This document shows, in pieces, positions 23,888-35,112 of a stretch of 64,000 bases of DNA; the first letter of the stretch is position 1; each line of letters starts with the position of its first letter. The notes under the pieces were generated by a model that was not told where the DNA came from, did no database searches, and saw only the letters and a program-made list of their open reading frames with translations. The position numbers and the translations under genes were made by a program. Source of the stretch: Scortum barcoo (Eukaryota; Chordata; Actinopteri; Centrarchiformes; Terapontidae); NCBI GenBank assembly GCA_023238725.1, contig CM041553.1, positions 15,315,501 through 15,379,500 of the forward strand, in the 5' to 3' direction.

Positions 23888-26800
23888 TTGCATGTGCTCT
23901 TGCAGACAGACCTGACAAAGCATTAATTGAGATATTTTACAAATCGGCATCATGATGCAGGTATTTCAGCATCCTTTTGATCTGTTCATTGCAATTAAAT
24001 CACAGTAAAATCTGTTTATTTTGAAATCTTACCACAACTATGAAACTCACTGAGGGACAGGCAAATATTCACAATAAACAAATGATTTCATGGTCACACT
24101 CTGGCAAGTATTAGTGTTGTCCTGCGCACAAGTTGTGTAGCTCGGTCCAAGCCGCTCAGTTTGTTATCTCATTCACACAAGCATGAACAACAGATCTTTT
24201 TTAAACACACACAAAAAGGACAGGACCGAGAGGAGATATTCTCTGACAAAAAAAAAAAAAAAGGATTCGAGTTTGCAGGCTTCACCAGGCTTCACAAGTA
24301 TTGTTTATTTAAGTTCTCTTTAAAAAATATTTTCTTCACTTTTTGTCTATGACCAATCAGGTTTTTTGGGGGGTTGGTCTGCGAGGATCAGGCCACACTG
24401 CATGTCCACTGAGTACTCTCAGATCCGTTCATTAAACACCCCCGCATCCCATCAACCAATGGCGAACTCTCAGGAAGTCAGCATACAGCACAGTGAGTAG
24501 AAGTGCATTTCTCGGCAGATGACTTCAGGTACACACACTCTTACACGCACAGCAGAAACTTGTGTTCTTTACCTTAATGGACTTCACAATCCATCGGTCT
24601 AAGAGCAGTTTCCCAATTCCGAAGACAAGAAAAAAACACAGTGCAGAGACAACTGGCCACACCCTCAGGACAGAGCAAACACTTCTGCTGAAGTTTTTAT
24701 GAAAGCTGCAAATTATCTCTCCAACCTCTGTTCTGTAAATACGAAAATACACCGGGTGCACTTTTATATCTCTAAAAAGAGGTGGGAGGATGAACAACAC
24801 CAGGAGACACGGACACCACTGAATTCTGAAGCACCTCCCTCCCCTTATAGCTCTGTATGAACTTCCCTACTAATCTCCGTGTGCTATTAATGTCAGAAAT
24901 TTCAATCAGGCCACTTCTCAGCCGAGCTTGAGGGTATTTTGGCCACCCACACAGCTGTGAGAGCGGACATGACTAGCTTTGGCCAGATGTCATCGAGGGG
25001 AAGAGCTGATCTGATGAAACGGTATACTGAAACCTCAGCTTAGTTTTACAGCCGCCAGTCTGTGGAAGAAAAGGCTTATTCCGACCACTGTCAAAGCCAT
25101 TCGATGTGGATGAAAGCTGTGATCGATTAAGAAACATGCTTTCAACTTTGCTCTGTTGAATAAAGTTAGAACAGTGAGCCAGAATCTCGTGGAGACAAAG
25201 TGAAACTGATGTTGATTTCTTTATTTCTTTATTACACTCTCTACTTCCACTCTCTACAGCCTCATTGGAATTAAGGTCTGTATGCCCTAAAATGAACCTA
25301 AAGCACAGCCACAACACTAGACAGCTCTGTGAGAATTGGTTAGTCTTGTTGTATTGCCACAAATAAAGCACAAAAGAAATGCAGTTTTCCCTTTTGACAA
25401 ATAAAAAAAAAAATGGTGGAACGTTTTCATACATATGTTGACAAAATATGATAAGTACTAACAAAGTGTCATATTAAGGTTACAACCCTTTCATTAAGCC
25501 ACTTGTTTTGCTTGTGCAAGCGTATCTTAAGGTGCTGCCAGTAATCACTGTCATAATAAGGAGGAATGATGTCACCTCCTTGTTAATCATTTTCCAACCG
25601 CTCTCATGGAGGTACTCAAAGGCCTTTATTACCCAGGCTCCAAGAGAGTGTTTTCATCCTGTCCACATCCTGGAAAAATAAACAGATGTACGTTTTAATA
25701 TCTCCAGACAGAATAAAGGCACTAAAATCCGCTCAATATAAGCACGTGCGCCAACCCTGACCCCAGGCAGACGCGGCTTAGTCGGCGCACAATAGGCCGC
25801 TTGTTGGAGCAAACCAAGTCGACTATTTAACTGTTGTAAAAAGCATGTGTTTGTTTTTTGACGGTTAGTTCCTCTTCTCTTCTGCTGCCTCACTCTTTCC
25901 ATGTATCTATCTGCTCCAGCCTTACTATCGAGGTGCCCAGTGGCTCAGGACAGTCATACATGTGTGGGCGGCGGCTGCTCCGTACGCATGTGACTGGCAC
26001 AACAAGAAAACGGGAGCGGAAGCCGAAAGCACAAGCACCCTCAGCTACCTCCCTCCCTCCACCCTCCCCCTTCCCTCAATACTCTGCTCTCCATCTGCAG
26101 CCAAAAATAGGAAATCTGTGGCCTTATATGCCTCTGACACACTCACAAATAGCTTACTGATATCGTGTGTGTGTGTGTGTGATGCAATGAGACCAAGGGT
26201 AGTACACACATTACACTCCAGCGCAGTGCACCAGTAAAAAATCAGACACACGGAGAGTTTCTGTGTTTGACCGCGTTTGACAGGCCTCACTCACTCAGGG
26301 CTGCACGTACACAATGGTCAGTACATTTTCATATTTAGGAGAAGAAGACCAGGAGCCATTTCAAAAGGCACCACTAAAAGCCACCTTTTGGGGTTTTGTG
26401 AACACGTTAATAACAGGCTTATTTTCAGCAGAAGTGAAAACACATTTCCAGCCAACCACCGGTGACATTAACAAGTGATGTGTCACGCCACCATCTTACA
26501 CCAAATTAGTGAGGGCATGTTCGATCGGGGATGTTTGCAGAAACGTGAAACCGCTTCAGATACCGAGAGAGTATGAGTCAGCATTTACCGGGAGGCCAGT
26601 TATCGTGCTCGACATTTGGAGCCCAAGTGAACGCCTCGGCAGAAGCAGGAAAATGCATCTTAAAATATAACAATAATCGCGCAAGTCTCCAGTGGATATT
26701 AAATGTGTCACTGTCGTTTACACTTGGCAAACATTCAATTTCCAAGCTGATTTCCCATTAAGTATGCGAGCATTGCTCCAAATTGCCTTGTGACAAAAAT

Positions 26801-29800
26801 CTAAAGCATTGGATGAATCCCCAGTTTAGATTTGAGCGTCCTAAATTAAAATGTAATGCGTCACAAACACAAAATAGCACACTGCGGATATGTTTCCAGA
26901 TTTATATTTAGAAGTGTTTTCACAGAATGAGCCCAGTCTGGTTAGGAATTAATTTGCCGGGAGGCCGTTCAATCGAATGCACGCTGTGGTGTGACTGTTA
27001 AATAGAGAGAGAGAGAGAGATTGCTCCTGCTTGTAAATACTTGTCTTTTACACTAAATTGCATTTAGCGGGAGCCCCCTGTGACCCAGTGCCTCGTAGAA
27101 ACGCCTCTCTTTTTCCAAACGATAAACAATGAAACGGACACCGGCAGAGTTTAAAAAAGACCTGCCAAGGTCAAAAGTGAGACAAGGCGTTCACAGCTCT
27201 ACATGCATGCGGCAACTTCCTCTTAGATGATCTGGAATTGCAACACACCTCTGCAGATGTAAATTGTGGAGGAAAATATTACATGAAGCGTTTCACTCCT
27301 GTTCGGCATAGCACTATTAGCAATACTATATTTTAGCAAAAGTTCAAGGTGAGGAAAGATGGAAGAATTTAAGACTAACTGCATGCTACGGCTGAATGAA
27401 TGGATGAATTACGTTGGTATTAAAAAGTAACCTCAAGTACGAAACAAAGCCCTCCTTCTGTCTGGCTGTTATCCCTCTGCTCATGGAAAGTATTCTGACA
27501 GGAGGACTTCAAAGCAAAAACACCAACATAACACAGGCTTTATCAGCAATACCGCACACTGAATTGTGTGTGTCTAACCTAAGTCACGGTTTGAGATGTG
27601 CCTTTGATGTAATGAGCGGTCTGCAAATAGTGGAGGAGGGGCTTGATTAGTGTGTAGGTCATATCGGGAAACATGAGTCAAACTGAACCATAACAGAGAA
27701 CTTCATCGAAATGTTGTGCAATTTCGCCTCGGCGTGAAGATCACTCGCACAACACGGCTCTAAAAAACTCTGTGTTAAACATTTGAACTGTCTGGGAAGT
27801 GTCAAAGTAGGTTAAGACACAAATAATCAGGCAGATGCAATAAAAAGAAAAAAAAAAGCAGAATAATGTGAATGTGAAAAGGCCAGTATGCAAGCAGAGC
27901 AGAGCCTCCACTCATCACAGCGTGGTGAAATACCACATATTGTGTAGAATTGCTCCACAGCAATAAGAAGCTGTCAATAGACATGTGTCTCCGCGTGTGG
28001 AGAGCCAATCCCATGGCCTCTGCTGATACCATTGGGTGGAGGCAAAGCCAAGGTGGAGTGTGGCAGTTTTGGGAATATTTCGCATGTTTTTGTTATAATT
28101 GTTTCCATAGGGCTGCTCTGAAGAGACTGAAAAAAATACATTTAATATATACTATAATATTTGACTTTAAATTTTAAATTTGCTTTACAGAAATTCTGTG
28201 TTTTCTTCTGTACACACAAGCCCACTATTTGATGTGGAAATGTCAGAGGAAGAGTACATTTTTTGAAATGGCATATTGTTTTAGTGTAAATGTATGTATC
28301 AAAAATAATAATTATATTAGTGTAAATCTGTGTGTTAGATTCATTAGAAAAGTCATTCTTATCTTTTTTGTCAATCAATTATCTTTAGGTCAAGGTCCAG
28401 ACAATAAAACCATTTAGAAGGAGCAATAAAAAAGGGGATTTCAAATGAACAGTCAGCAGGAGGTGAGTTCATTAGGCAGGAATCAGAGCAGAGGTATTCC
28501 CCTTCTCGGCTGTCGAGGACAGTGGTTTGAATAGCGCACATATGTCGGCATGAGCGTAGTGTGAATGACAATGGTTACATTCACTTATCATGCTGCAGCT
28601 TAAAAATACCCAGCACCCAGCTGCAAAGCTGAGGTATAGAACTCAGAGGAGGTTATGTGAGAAACTCACAGATTAAAATGATGTCCACATCACTATTGAC
28701 CACTTTTCTCCAAACTTAGCTGCTAAATTTAGCAATGAAGGGGAGGAATTTGTTGTTAAAGCATTTTCTCTGACCAAAAGAACGTTCCAAATGCACTGAC
28801 GTCATCAAGTCAAGCCCTACAAAGAAAAACCGCCGTGTAAGACATGTTTGATGATGGCCTTGGTTGTTATTAAAGGCAAGCTTTAATTGTCCCCTACAAA
28901 GTCCCGCTTCTTTTTTTTACTATGTAAAATTGTGATGTGTTTACTCTTCCATACTTTAAACAGAAGATAAAAGGCATAAGCCATAACGTCTGTAATCATT
29001 CACAGTGCCCTTTTTTCTCACACCAAACATACACAGACACACACATACAGGCACACACAGAGACAAATGCGCGCGCATCCAGGGGACTTCCAGACCAACA
29101 CACCTCCACCCACACTCAACCTCCTTCGCTACAGGCTGCGAACCCCGAGACAAAGTGCATTCCACACAGGTCTGCTCACTTTTATGCAGACAAACTGAGA
29201 ATTAAGACTATTGACACACACACACACACAGTCATTCTCCATTATTGCTGTCTACAATACGCTGTGTGACCGAACCCTCCTGCAGCTGCAACTGCATCAG
29301 GCAGCCGGTGCTGTACCGAGTCACCGCCCTGCTGATGAGCTGGGAAGTCGTGTGATAAATCAATAACCATCAGGATTTTCATCTTACACAAACATGTGCA
29401 GGGTCATTTAAATTAGCTCCATCTTCACCAGCTACCACATTAATGTGCTGTTTGTGCAGTTTTGTATCAGGAATAATAATCTAATAAAACAATATATGAT
29501 AAATAAATGAGAACTAAATTACATTTTCAAATGATTATATTACTTTTATATTTTGAACATACACTTTAATGGAGTATTTCAGGACCTTATTACTGCTTCC
29601 ACTGCTGGAAATGAAACTAAATAAATAAAATGAGGTCTTTAGTGGTTAAACATCTGTTGTCAAAACTAGGCTGTCACTTCTACACCTACAGGGGGGTTTC
29701 ACTGACTTTTCTGACAGACGCTAAAAAGATTGTATCTGTATGTTTTTGTCAATCAACTACAGTGGTTGCTGAATACTAAAATTCACCCAGATACTCTTTT

Positions 29801-30965
29801 GTTTTATTTACCTGATTACATGGAGTAGTTAAGGCACTTAAGTCACTTACATATCATATTAACTTATATCATTTATATTAACAGCAACTTATTATAACTT
29901 AAAAATGCTCAGTTTGAATTTGTGTGGTCTGGCGTCACCCTGAAAGTAGCGTCGCTCTGCACCATTCATACGAAGAATGAAATCAGGAACTGCCCAGCTG
30001 ACCACGACCGAGCTGAATAATCAACATGTTTCAACATTATCATACGTCTAAGACGTGCTGTGTGTGACGTGTTTTGACTTGCAAATGTGGCCTAAACTTA
30101 AGAAACTACAGGCTGAAGAGTCTTGTCTCTTTGCAATGACAAAAATAAGATAATAGATGTGCTGACGCTCCACAACGGCAGACACCACCCGAGCGCTGCC
30201 CACGCCGAGCGCATACAGGCCAGCTGCGTGTGTGCAAGCCAGTGCAGGTCTGAATAACCTCACATTCCTCCCGATGGCAAACCTGATGTATTTTATTTTG
30301 ATACAGAGGCGACCATTATTCCATCCATGACAAACAATCAGTCTGTCCACACTCACCTCGCGCAACACACATTTCATTTACTGATCAATTATAGGTCACA
30401 TTCCTGACAGAGGCCAGTGTCTGTATGGTTGCCTCTCCTCCATCATGGCCACGTGCGATCACTGCAAACCACACTCAGAGGAAAATCACTAATCGGCGGC
30501 GGCGGTTAGGCAGCTTAACAATGGAGAAGCACAACACTGCAGTTTCATTATGACTTGTTAAACAGTGGGAAGACAGACGTTTATTATTTTTGTACCTATA
30601 TTTCTTAGACAGTGACAAATCTAGCAACACAATCGCTGCTGCCTCTTCAGAGTGGAGACAGACAGGCATTCCAGTCCTTTTATGAAAGGCCTCCATTAAG
30701 ATGAGGTCCACGGCGCTGTTAACACAGAAAATCTATTTTAATCTGCTCAGCAAAAACTGACCTCATTTTTATTTTGTTTGTTTATTTGTGTTTCTCAGCA
30801 TTTTGTTTGCAGTTTTGCAAATTTTAGGTAGTTTAAAGAGGACGTCAAGTCTGGATTACCAACTGAGCAAACTGCCCCAGAAGTTCCAAAACTTCAGCAG
30901 GGTCCACAAGTCCTCCAGTACGGAAGCCAAGAAGAGTCATGCTTCCTATGTATGTTTTTAATGCC

Positions 30966-31217
30966 GTTATCTCGAGATCTGGAGAAAACCAGCTTTGTTA
31001 TTTTGAGATAAATTGTTATCATATTAAAACAGAAGGTTGTTTCCTCCAGCTGTATTTGAGCAGCTGCTGGCCAGCTCCAATGAAGTAACTGCAGCAAACC
31101 AAACTACACATACTACTATGGATCCTCCCTGACAGTCATCTCAAAGGTTGAAAATGGTTCAAATGAACCGGAGACTAATTTTACCACAAGAAAACAAGCT
31201 TTGTTATCTCGAGATAA
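30966..31217 (+). repeat. Repeated palindromic TATCTCGAGATA motif
   Basis: GTTATCTCGAGAT at about 30966, GTTATTTTGAGATAA at about 30998 and GTTATCTCGAGATAA at 31203-31217. The last two are preceded by near-identical GAAAAC(C/A)AGCTTT, so these are copies of a 28-base unit. Confidence 0.5.
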
Positions 31218-31491
31218 TAGCATTTTTTAAAAATTGCTTCCTTTCTCCAATCTTTTTAGTTTCTAAGTGTTTTTTCTTTACTGATTTCAATGAAAATTAG
31301 CTTTTGAAAATGCACCAGCAGAACTGACAAGATTAGGGCCTTCAGATGGGACCTGTGTTATTACACAGCTGTCTTCAAGGAGGACGTTTTGCCTAAATCC
31401 AGCCTCAGGACTATCATAATGTCAGCTTTAAATCAGACCATCATAACACTTTGACACAGAGTGGGAGGAACGGTGACTAAGGCCAAGTCCA

Positions 31492-31512
31492 GACAGACAG
31501 ACAGACAGACAG
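31492..31512. repeat. CAGA tetranucleotide microsatellite
   Basis: About five units of CAGA. Confidence 0.85.
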
Positions 31513-32302
31513 CACAGGGTCTTCCAGCAGGTCATTTGAGCAGTTTGCAGAAGTGGCCAACTGAACACGTGCAAGCAGACATTACGGACAGATTACTTTG
31601 TGACGTGAATGATCTAATTCTATTGTTCACCTTGTGACTGATGCAACACAGGATAAAAGGATTGCCACCATAATAACTTCCTAGAACAAAAAAAAACTTC
31701 TGGTGCCACCCTGGAGTTATCCAACCATAAGACTTCCGACTTTCTGCTGTCTTTGTGCTTTCATTCAGCTGGTGTAAAAACTGCAGCAAAAATATGAGCT
31801 CTGTATAATACTATTAACTATGTTTTCTGCCTGATAAGCTGTCAAACTCACACATTTAGTACTCAGACTGGCCTTTTTGGGTCATATTTTATCACATATT
31901 TATCAGCACCAGAACAAAATCCCCCCCTCTGTTTTTTGCAGATCAATCCAGCCATGGCAGACTCTTCATCCCTTCTGCCCCCAAAATAACAATGTCTGCT
32001 ATACTATGGCGTCATTTAGCTGTCATAATAATGAGAGCGCAAATACAAATTAAACGAGCACAAGGATCAGGAACTTGAGGGCGTAAAAACATAAAACTGA
32101 GAGGTTAAAAATGAATCTTGTGGCGAATAAAGTTTTTGTCTCGAGTGTGTAGATGAGACTGTGACAGAGCGCAGATATGAAAGTTTGAAACTTTTCCTCG
32201 CTCTCGATATTTTTCCCAACCGGAAATACGTCATGGGTGTAAGGCTCGACAAGACGATTGCCGATCGAAGTGGCCTGTGCAGAGAGCTGCCTACTACCTC
32301 AG

Positions 32303-32440
32303 GCATCAGTTTAATTTACTACCCTGTTAAGTCATTAAGGACACAAATGTCCACTTCCAGAAAACCTGCTATAAAAACTTAACAGATTCATATTTTTGTC
32401 TGCTTTTTTCTGCATAAATCTCTTAAACAACTTCAGCCTG
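32303..32440 (+). repeat. Direct repeat, unit A, upstream of cdkn2a/b
   Basis: Shares GCATCAG, AATGTCCACTTCC, TCTGCTTTTTT and CAACTTCAG, in the same order, with the unit at 32678-32816. The two lie 375 bases apart. Confidence 0.6.
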
Positions 32441-32677
32441 GCTCAAAACTACCAAACATTCAATTCATTCATTCATTTTGAGGATTTTAACCCCTTAAAT
32501 GCCCGTTTGATTACATGATGTCACTGTTGTTATTTATGAAAAAAAAGTGTTATTTTCCATATAACAAATTTTGGGGGGCCGGAGGGATTTTCTTTTAAAT
32601 CAGTCTTGGATATGTCAAATATTAGCATTAGCAAAATATTGAAATATTGACTTTGATGCATCATAAGTTTTTGTGTA

Positions 32678-32816
32678 GCATCAGATTTAAAATGTACTAT
32701 CCTCTTAAGTCAATTAAGGACAAAAATGTCCACTTCCAAAAACTGCTAGAAAAATAGTACAGATTAATATTTTTTCTGCTTTTTTGAGTCAAGTCTTTAG
32801 ATCAACTTCAGTCCTG
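32678..32816 (+). repeat. Direct repeat, unit B, upstream of cdkn2a/b
   Basis: Second copy of the unit at 32303-32440, with small insertions and substitutions but conserved order throughout about 138 bases. Confidence 0.6.
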
Positions 32817-32989
32817 AAATCAAATATGTAATAATTATCAGGAAAACCCCCCGGCTCAGTTGCTCAGGTCCTAAAAGATTCAAAGGACTTCTTGTTAATG
32901 CTGGGTTAAAGTTTAGAGAAAGCTGAACACCTAAAGTGATGCGCAAAGATCGTGTAAATATTAAACCGACCTGTTTCCAGGGTCAGGAC

Positions 32990-33515
32990 TGAACTTTGGG
33001 AACTCAAAAACGCCCTCGCATATCCGCGATGCTCAGTCGCAGTTTCTCCTTTTCTTCTTTTTTTCAAATAAAAACACAAACAAACTTCGCTTTCATCACT
33101 TTCCCCGGCAGCAGCAGCAGCAGCAGGAGGAGGAGGAGGAGGCGGCAGAGGAGTCCGCTGCTGTCAAACGCCAGCTGTAGCGGCGCATGCGCACGACCGC
33201 GCCACTGCACCAACAGACTATTACGTCATCCATTCAAAACACAGGCATGTCCGGACACACACACACAAACACCGACCGACAGACGGACGGACAGGCGATG
33301 CGCCGCTCACCTATCCGAGGCAGACAGCCGGCGGCCCGGACGCGCTGAGGGAGGAAGAGCCGGCACACCGCGACACCACAGCCACTAATCCTTTTTTTTT
33401 TTTTTTTTTTTGTTTATATATTTGCGCAGCTCTTCTTGTTCCTCAGGCATTAGGCATCCTCGGCTTTTACCTACCTGTCAAAGCGATCTGTCCCGGAGCG
33501 TGTCGCTGCACCGCG
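32990..33515 (+). promoter_or_regulatory. cdkn2a/b: cdkn2a/b promoter and 5' leader region
   Basis: This GC-rich block directly precedes the cdkn2a/b start codon. It holds a perfect NRF1-type palindrome GCGCATGCGC at 33183-33192, a CRE-like TTACGTCA at 33221-33228, a GCA/GGA trinucleotide tract at 33108-33142, a long T run near 33391-33411, and a TATA-like TTTATATATTTG at 33413-33424 about 92 bases before the ATG. The start of transcription cannot be fixed from sequence; some of this block may be untranslated exon. Confidence 0.5.
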
Positions 33516-33638
33516 ATGACTCTGGAGGATGATCTGACAGCGGCCGCGGCGCTGGGGAACACCGGCCGTGTGGAGAGCCTGCTGCGGGCTGGAGCTGCGG
33601 TGAACGGGGCCAACAGCCTGGGAAGAGCCGCTCTGCAG
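33516..33638 (+). CDS. cdkn2a/b: cdkn2a/b coding exon 1
   Basis: Forty-one codons carrying the first ankyrin repeat (RVESLLRAGAAVNGANSLGR). It ends at CTGCAG|GTCAGT in phase 0. The intron of about 1.2 kb (33639-34851) contains no recognisable exon. Confidence 0.94.
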
Positions 33639-35112
33639 GTCAGTGCCCCCCCCCGGTGCGCCCCGGAGGACAGCGTGTTTTCTGTTTTGGACACTTTTTA
33701 ATGCGTTTTACGAGAGGAGCTGACATCCTAAACGGCTTCAAACGACACTCGCGACCCATAGGGGGAGAAATCTCCATCTAGATATTTAGAAGAGGATTTG
33801 GGATATTTTGAATTATTTTTTAAAAATAAAATGACACGTGGTCCTGTCAAACTTTTTTATTAATGGAGAGGGAAAACATCCTTCAGCTGAGACATGCAGG
33901 GAAGAAAAGAAACGCAATGAAACGAAACGAATAAGTTTGTGTGTTAAGTTGATCTATAAGTTTGTTATTCGGTGGCTGCAGCACACTCACACACACACAT
34001 ACACACTGGATGTTGTTATTTGGTGATGATTCATGCGCGCACTGCGCTGTTTTTAACCGGGATTACGACGACGCATTTGAAGTGTGTGAGACCAGCCTTC
34101 ATACTGTCGCTTCAAAGTAAATATGCTTAGCATAATAACACTTCCAGTTCCTCATACCTCGCTCCTTAATTAACATTAAAAAAAAGTCTCATCCATCTTG
34201 AACGCGGCGTATCATCAACACAATGGCGCACAATGTTACCGCATAAATCTCGTATTTTATTATTTTATTTAAAAAGGCTGACATGGCGCGTTTGCTCTCC
34301 TTTGCCCTCTGTTGAGTTTAATAGAGTATAATCTTTCTGTAAAATCAAAGAAAACGAAACTAAATGAGTAAGACGCGTCTGAAAAGGCTGCGGCGCGACC
34401 AGGCCGCGCGTAAAGACGCGACCGGATCGTTGTTTTGGTGCGTAAAATGTGGAGCCTGCTTTCTAATGGCTCATTACCTTCTCGTTTCCACTCACAAACA
34501 TCAGCTCAGATAAAGTAAAGCTGAAATCCAGTCGGGACGGTGCGTTGTCTCGCCTCATATGGTCTCTTATCCCGAGCGTCGCTTCAGCTCTGTAAGTATA
34601 TATAGATATTATATCATATATATATATCATATATTTCCACATGCGCACACATAAAAACATGAGGGTGAAAATGGAGTTACTATTTAATCTGTGATGTTAT
34701 CAAACTGCAGGTCCGACCACACGAACTCCGGCCGTAAACGCTCCTCTATCATATCAATCATACAGTATCACATCTCATATAACTTTACTGCTTTATGGGC
34801 GCAGTCCGCTGAAATAAAAAGGCTCTAACTCTCGGTCACATTCCCATGAAGGTGATGATGATGGGGAGCGTGTCGGTGGCTCAGGTGTTACTGCAGCAGG
34901 GAGCGGACCCCAACGTGGCGGACCGGCGCACCGGGGCCACCCCGCTGCACGACGCGGCCCGGACGGGCTTCTTGGACACGGTGCGGCTGCTGGTGCAGTA
35001 CGAGGCTGACCCGCAGGCCCGGGACTACAGCGACTGTCGGCCCGTCGATCTGGCCAGGATGCACGGACACACGGAGGTGGTGAATTTTCTGGAGTCAGTG
35101 ATGAAGCCGTGA
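33516..35112 (+). CDS. cdkn2a/b: Cyclin-dependent kinase inhibitor 2A/B (INK4), two coding exons
   Basis: INK4-family inhibitors bind CDK4/6, block cyclin D activation and hold RB in its growth-suppressing state. The coding sequence joins 33516-33638 to 34852-35112 and gives 127 residues of stacked ankyrin repeats. Exon 1 begins MTLEDDLTAAAALGNTG and ends with Q41 at a CAG|GTCAGT donor. Exon 2 opens with VMMMGS after a CATGAAG acceptor, the same phase-0 junction and signature as mammalian CDKN2A and CDKN2B. Typical ankyrin motifs follow: GADPNVADRRTGATPLHDAA, then DSRPVDLA-like text (read as DCRPVDLARMHGHTEVVNFL). The start is the only ATG that gives a normal INK4 N terminus. Human p15 has 138 residues, so length is normal. 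No second INK4 copy and no ARF-like exon is visible. mtap lies tail to tail downstream, as in other vertebrates. Family assignment is certain; the a/b label reflects the single-copy state described for fish. Confidence 0.95.
34852..35112 (+). CDS. cdkn2a/b: cdkn2a/b coding exon 2
   Basis: Eighty-six codons plus TGA, starting VMMMGS and ending NFLESVMKP. It encodes the remaining ankyrin repeats. The ATG six bases before the exon lies in the intron, so it is not the start of the protein. Confidence 0.94.
   Translation: MMMMGSVSVAQVLLQQGADPNVADRRTGATPLHDAARTGFLDTVRLLVQYEADPQARDYSDCRPVDLARMHGHTEVVNFLESVMKP

Larger units (their letters stand above)
15331..32302. other. Gene desert, right part up to the cdkn2a/b upstream repeats
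   Basis: No gene recognised in 17 kb. The longest frame (24973-25464, minus, 163 codons) shows no domain or homology I know. Contents are the short repeats, microsatellites and candidate CTCF sites listed separately, plus a balanced-composition block at 26.57-27.2 kb. Confidence 0.5.

Noticed and set aside
24973..25464. 163-codon minus-strand open frame, the longest in the left desert
   Set aside because: No recognisable domain, no splice or promoter context, and composition like flanking DNA; best explained as chance.
34846..34851. ATG-AAG as the start of a separate 88-codon gene
   Set aside because: It is the end of the intron; VMMMGS at 34852 is the universal INK4 exon 2 opening and joins exon 1 in phase.
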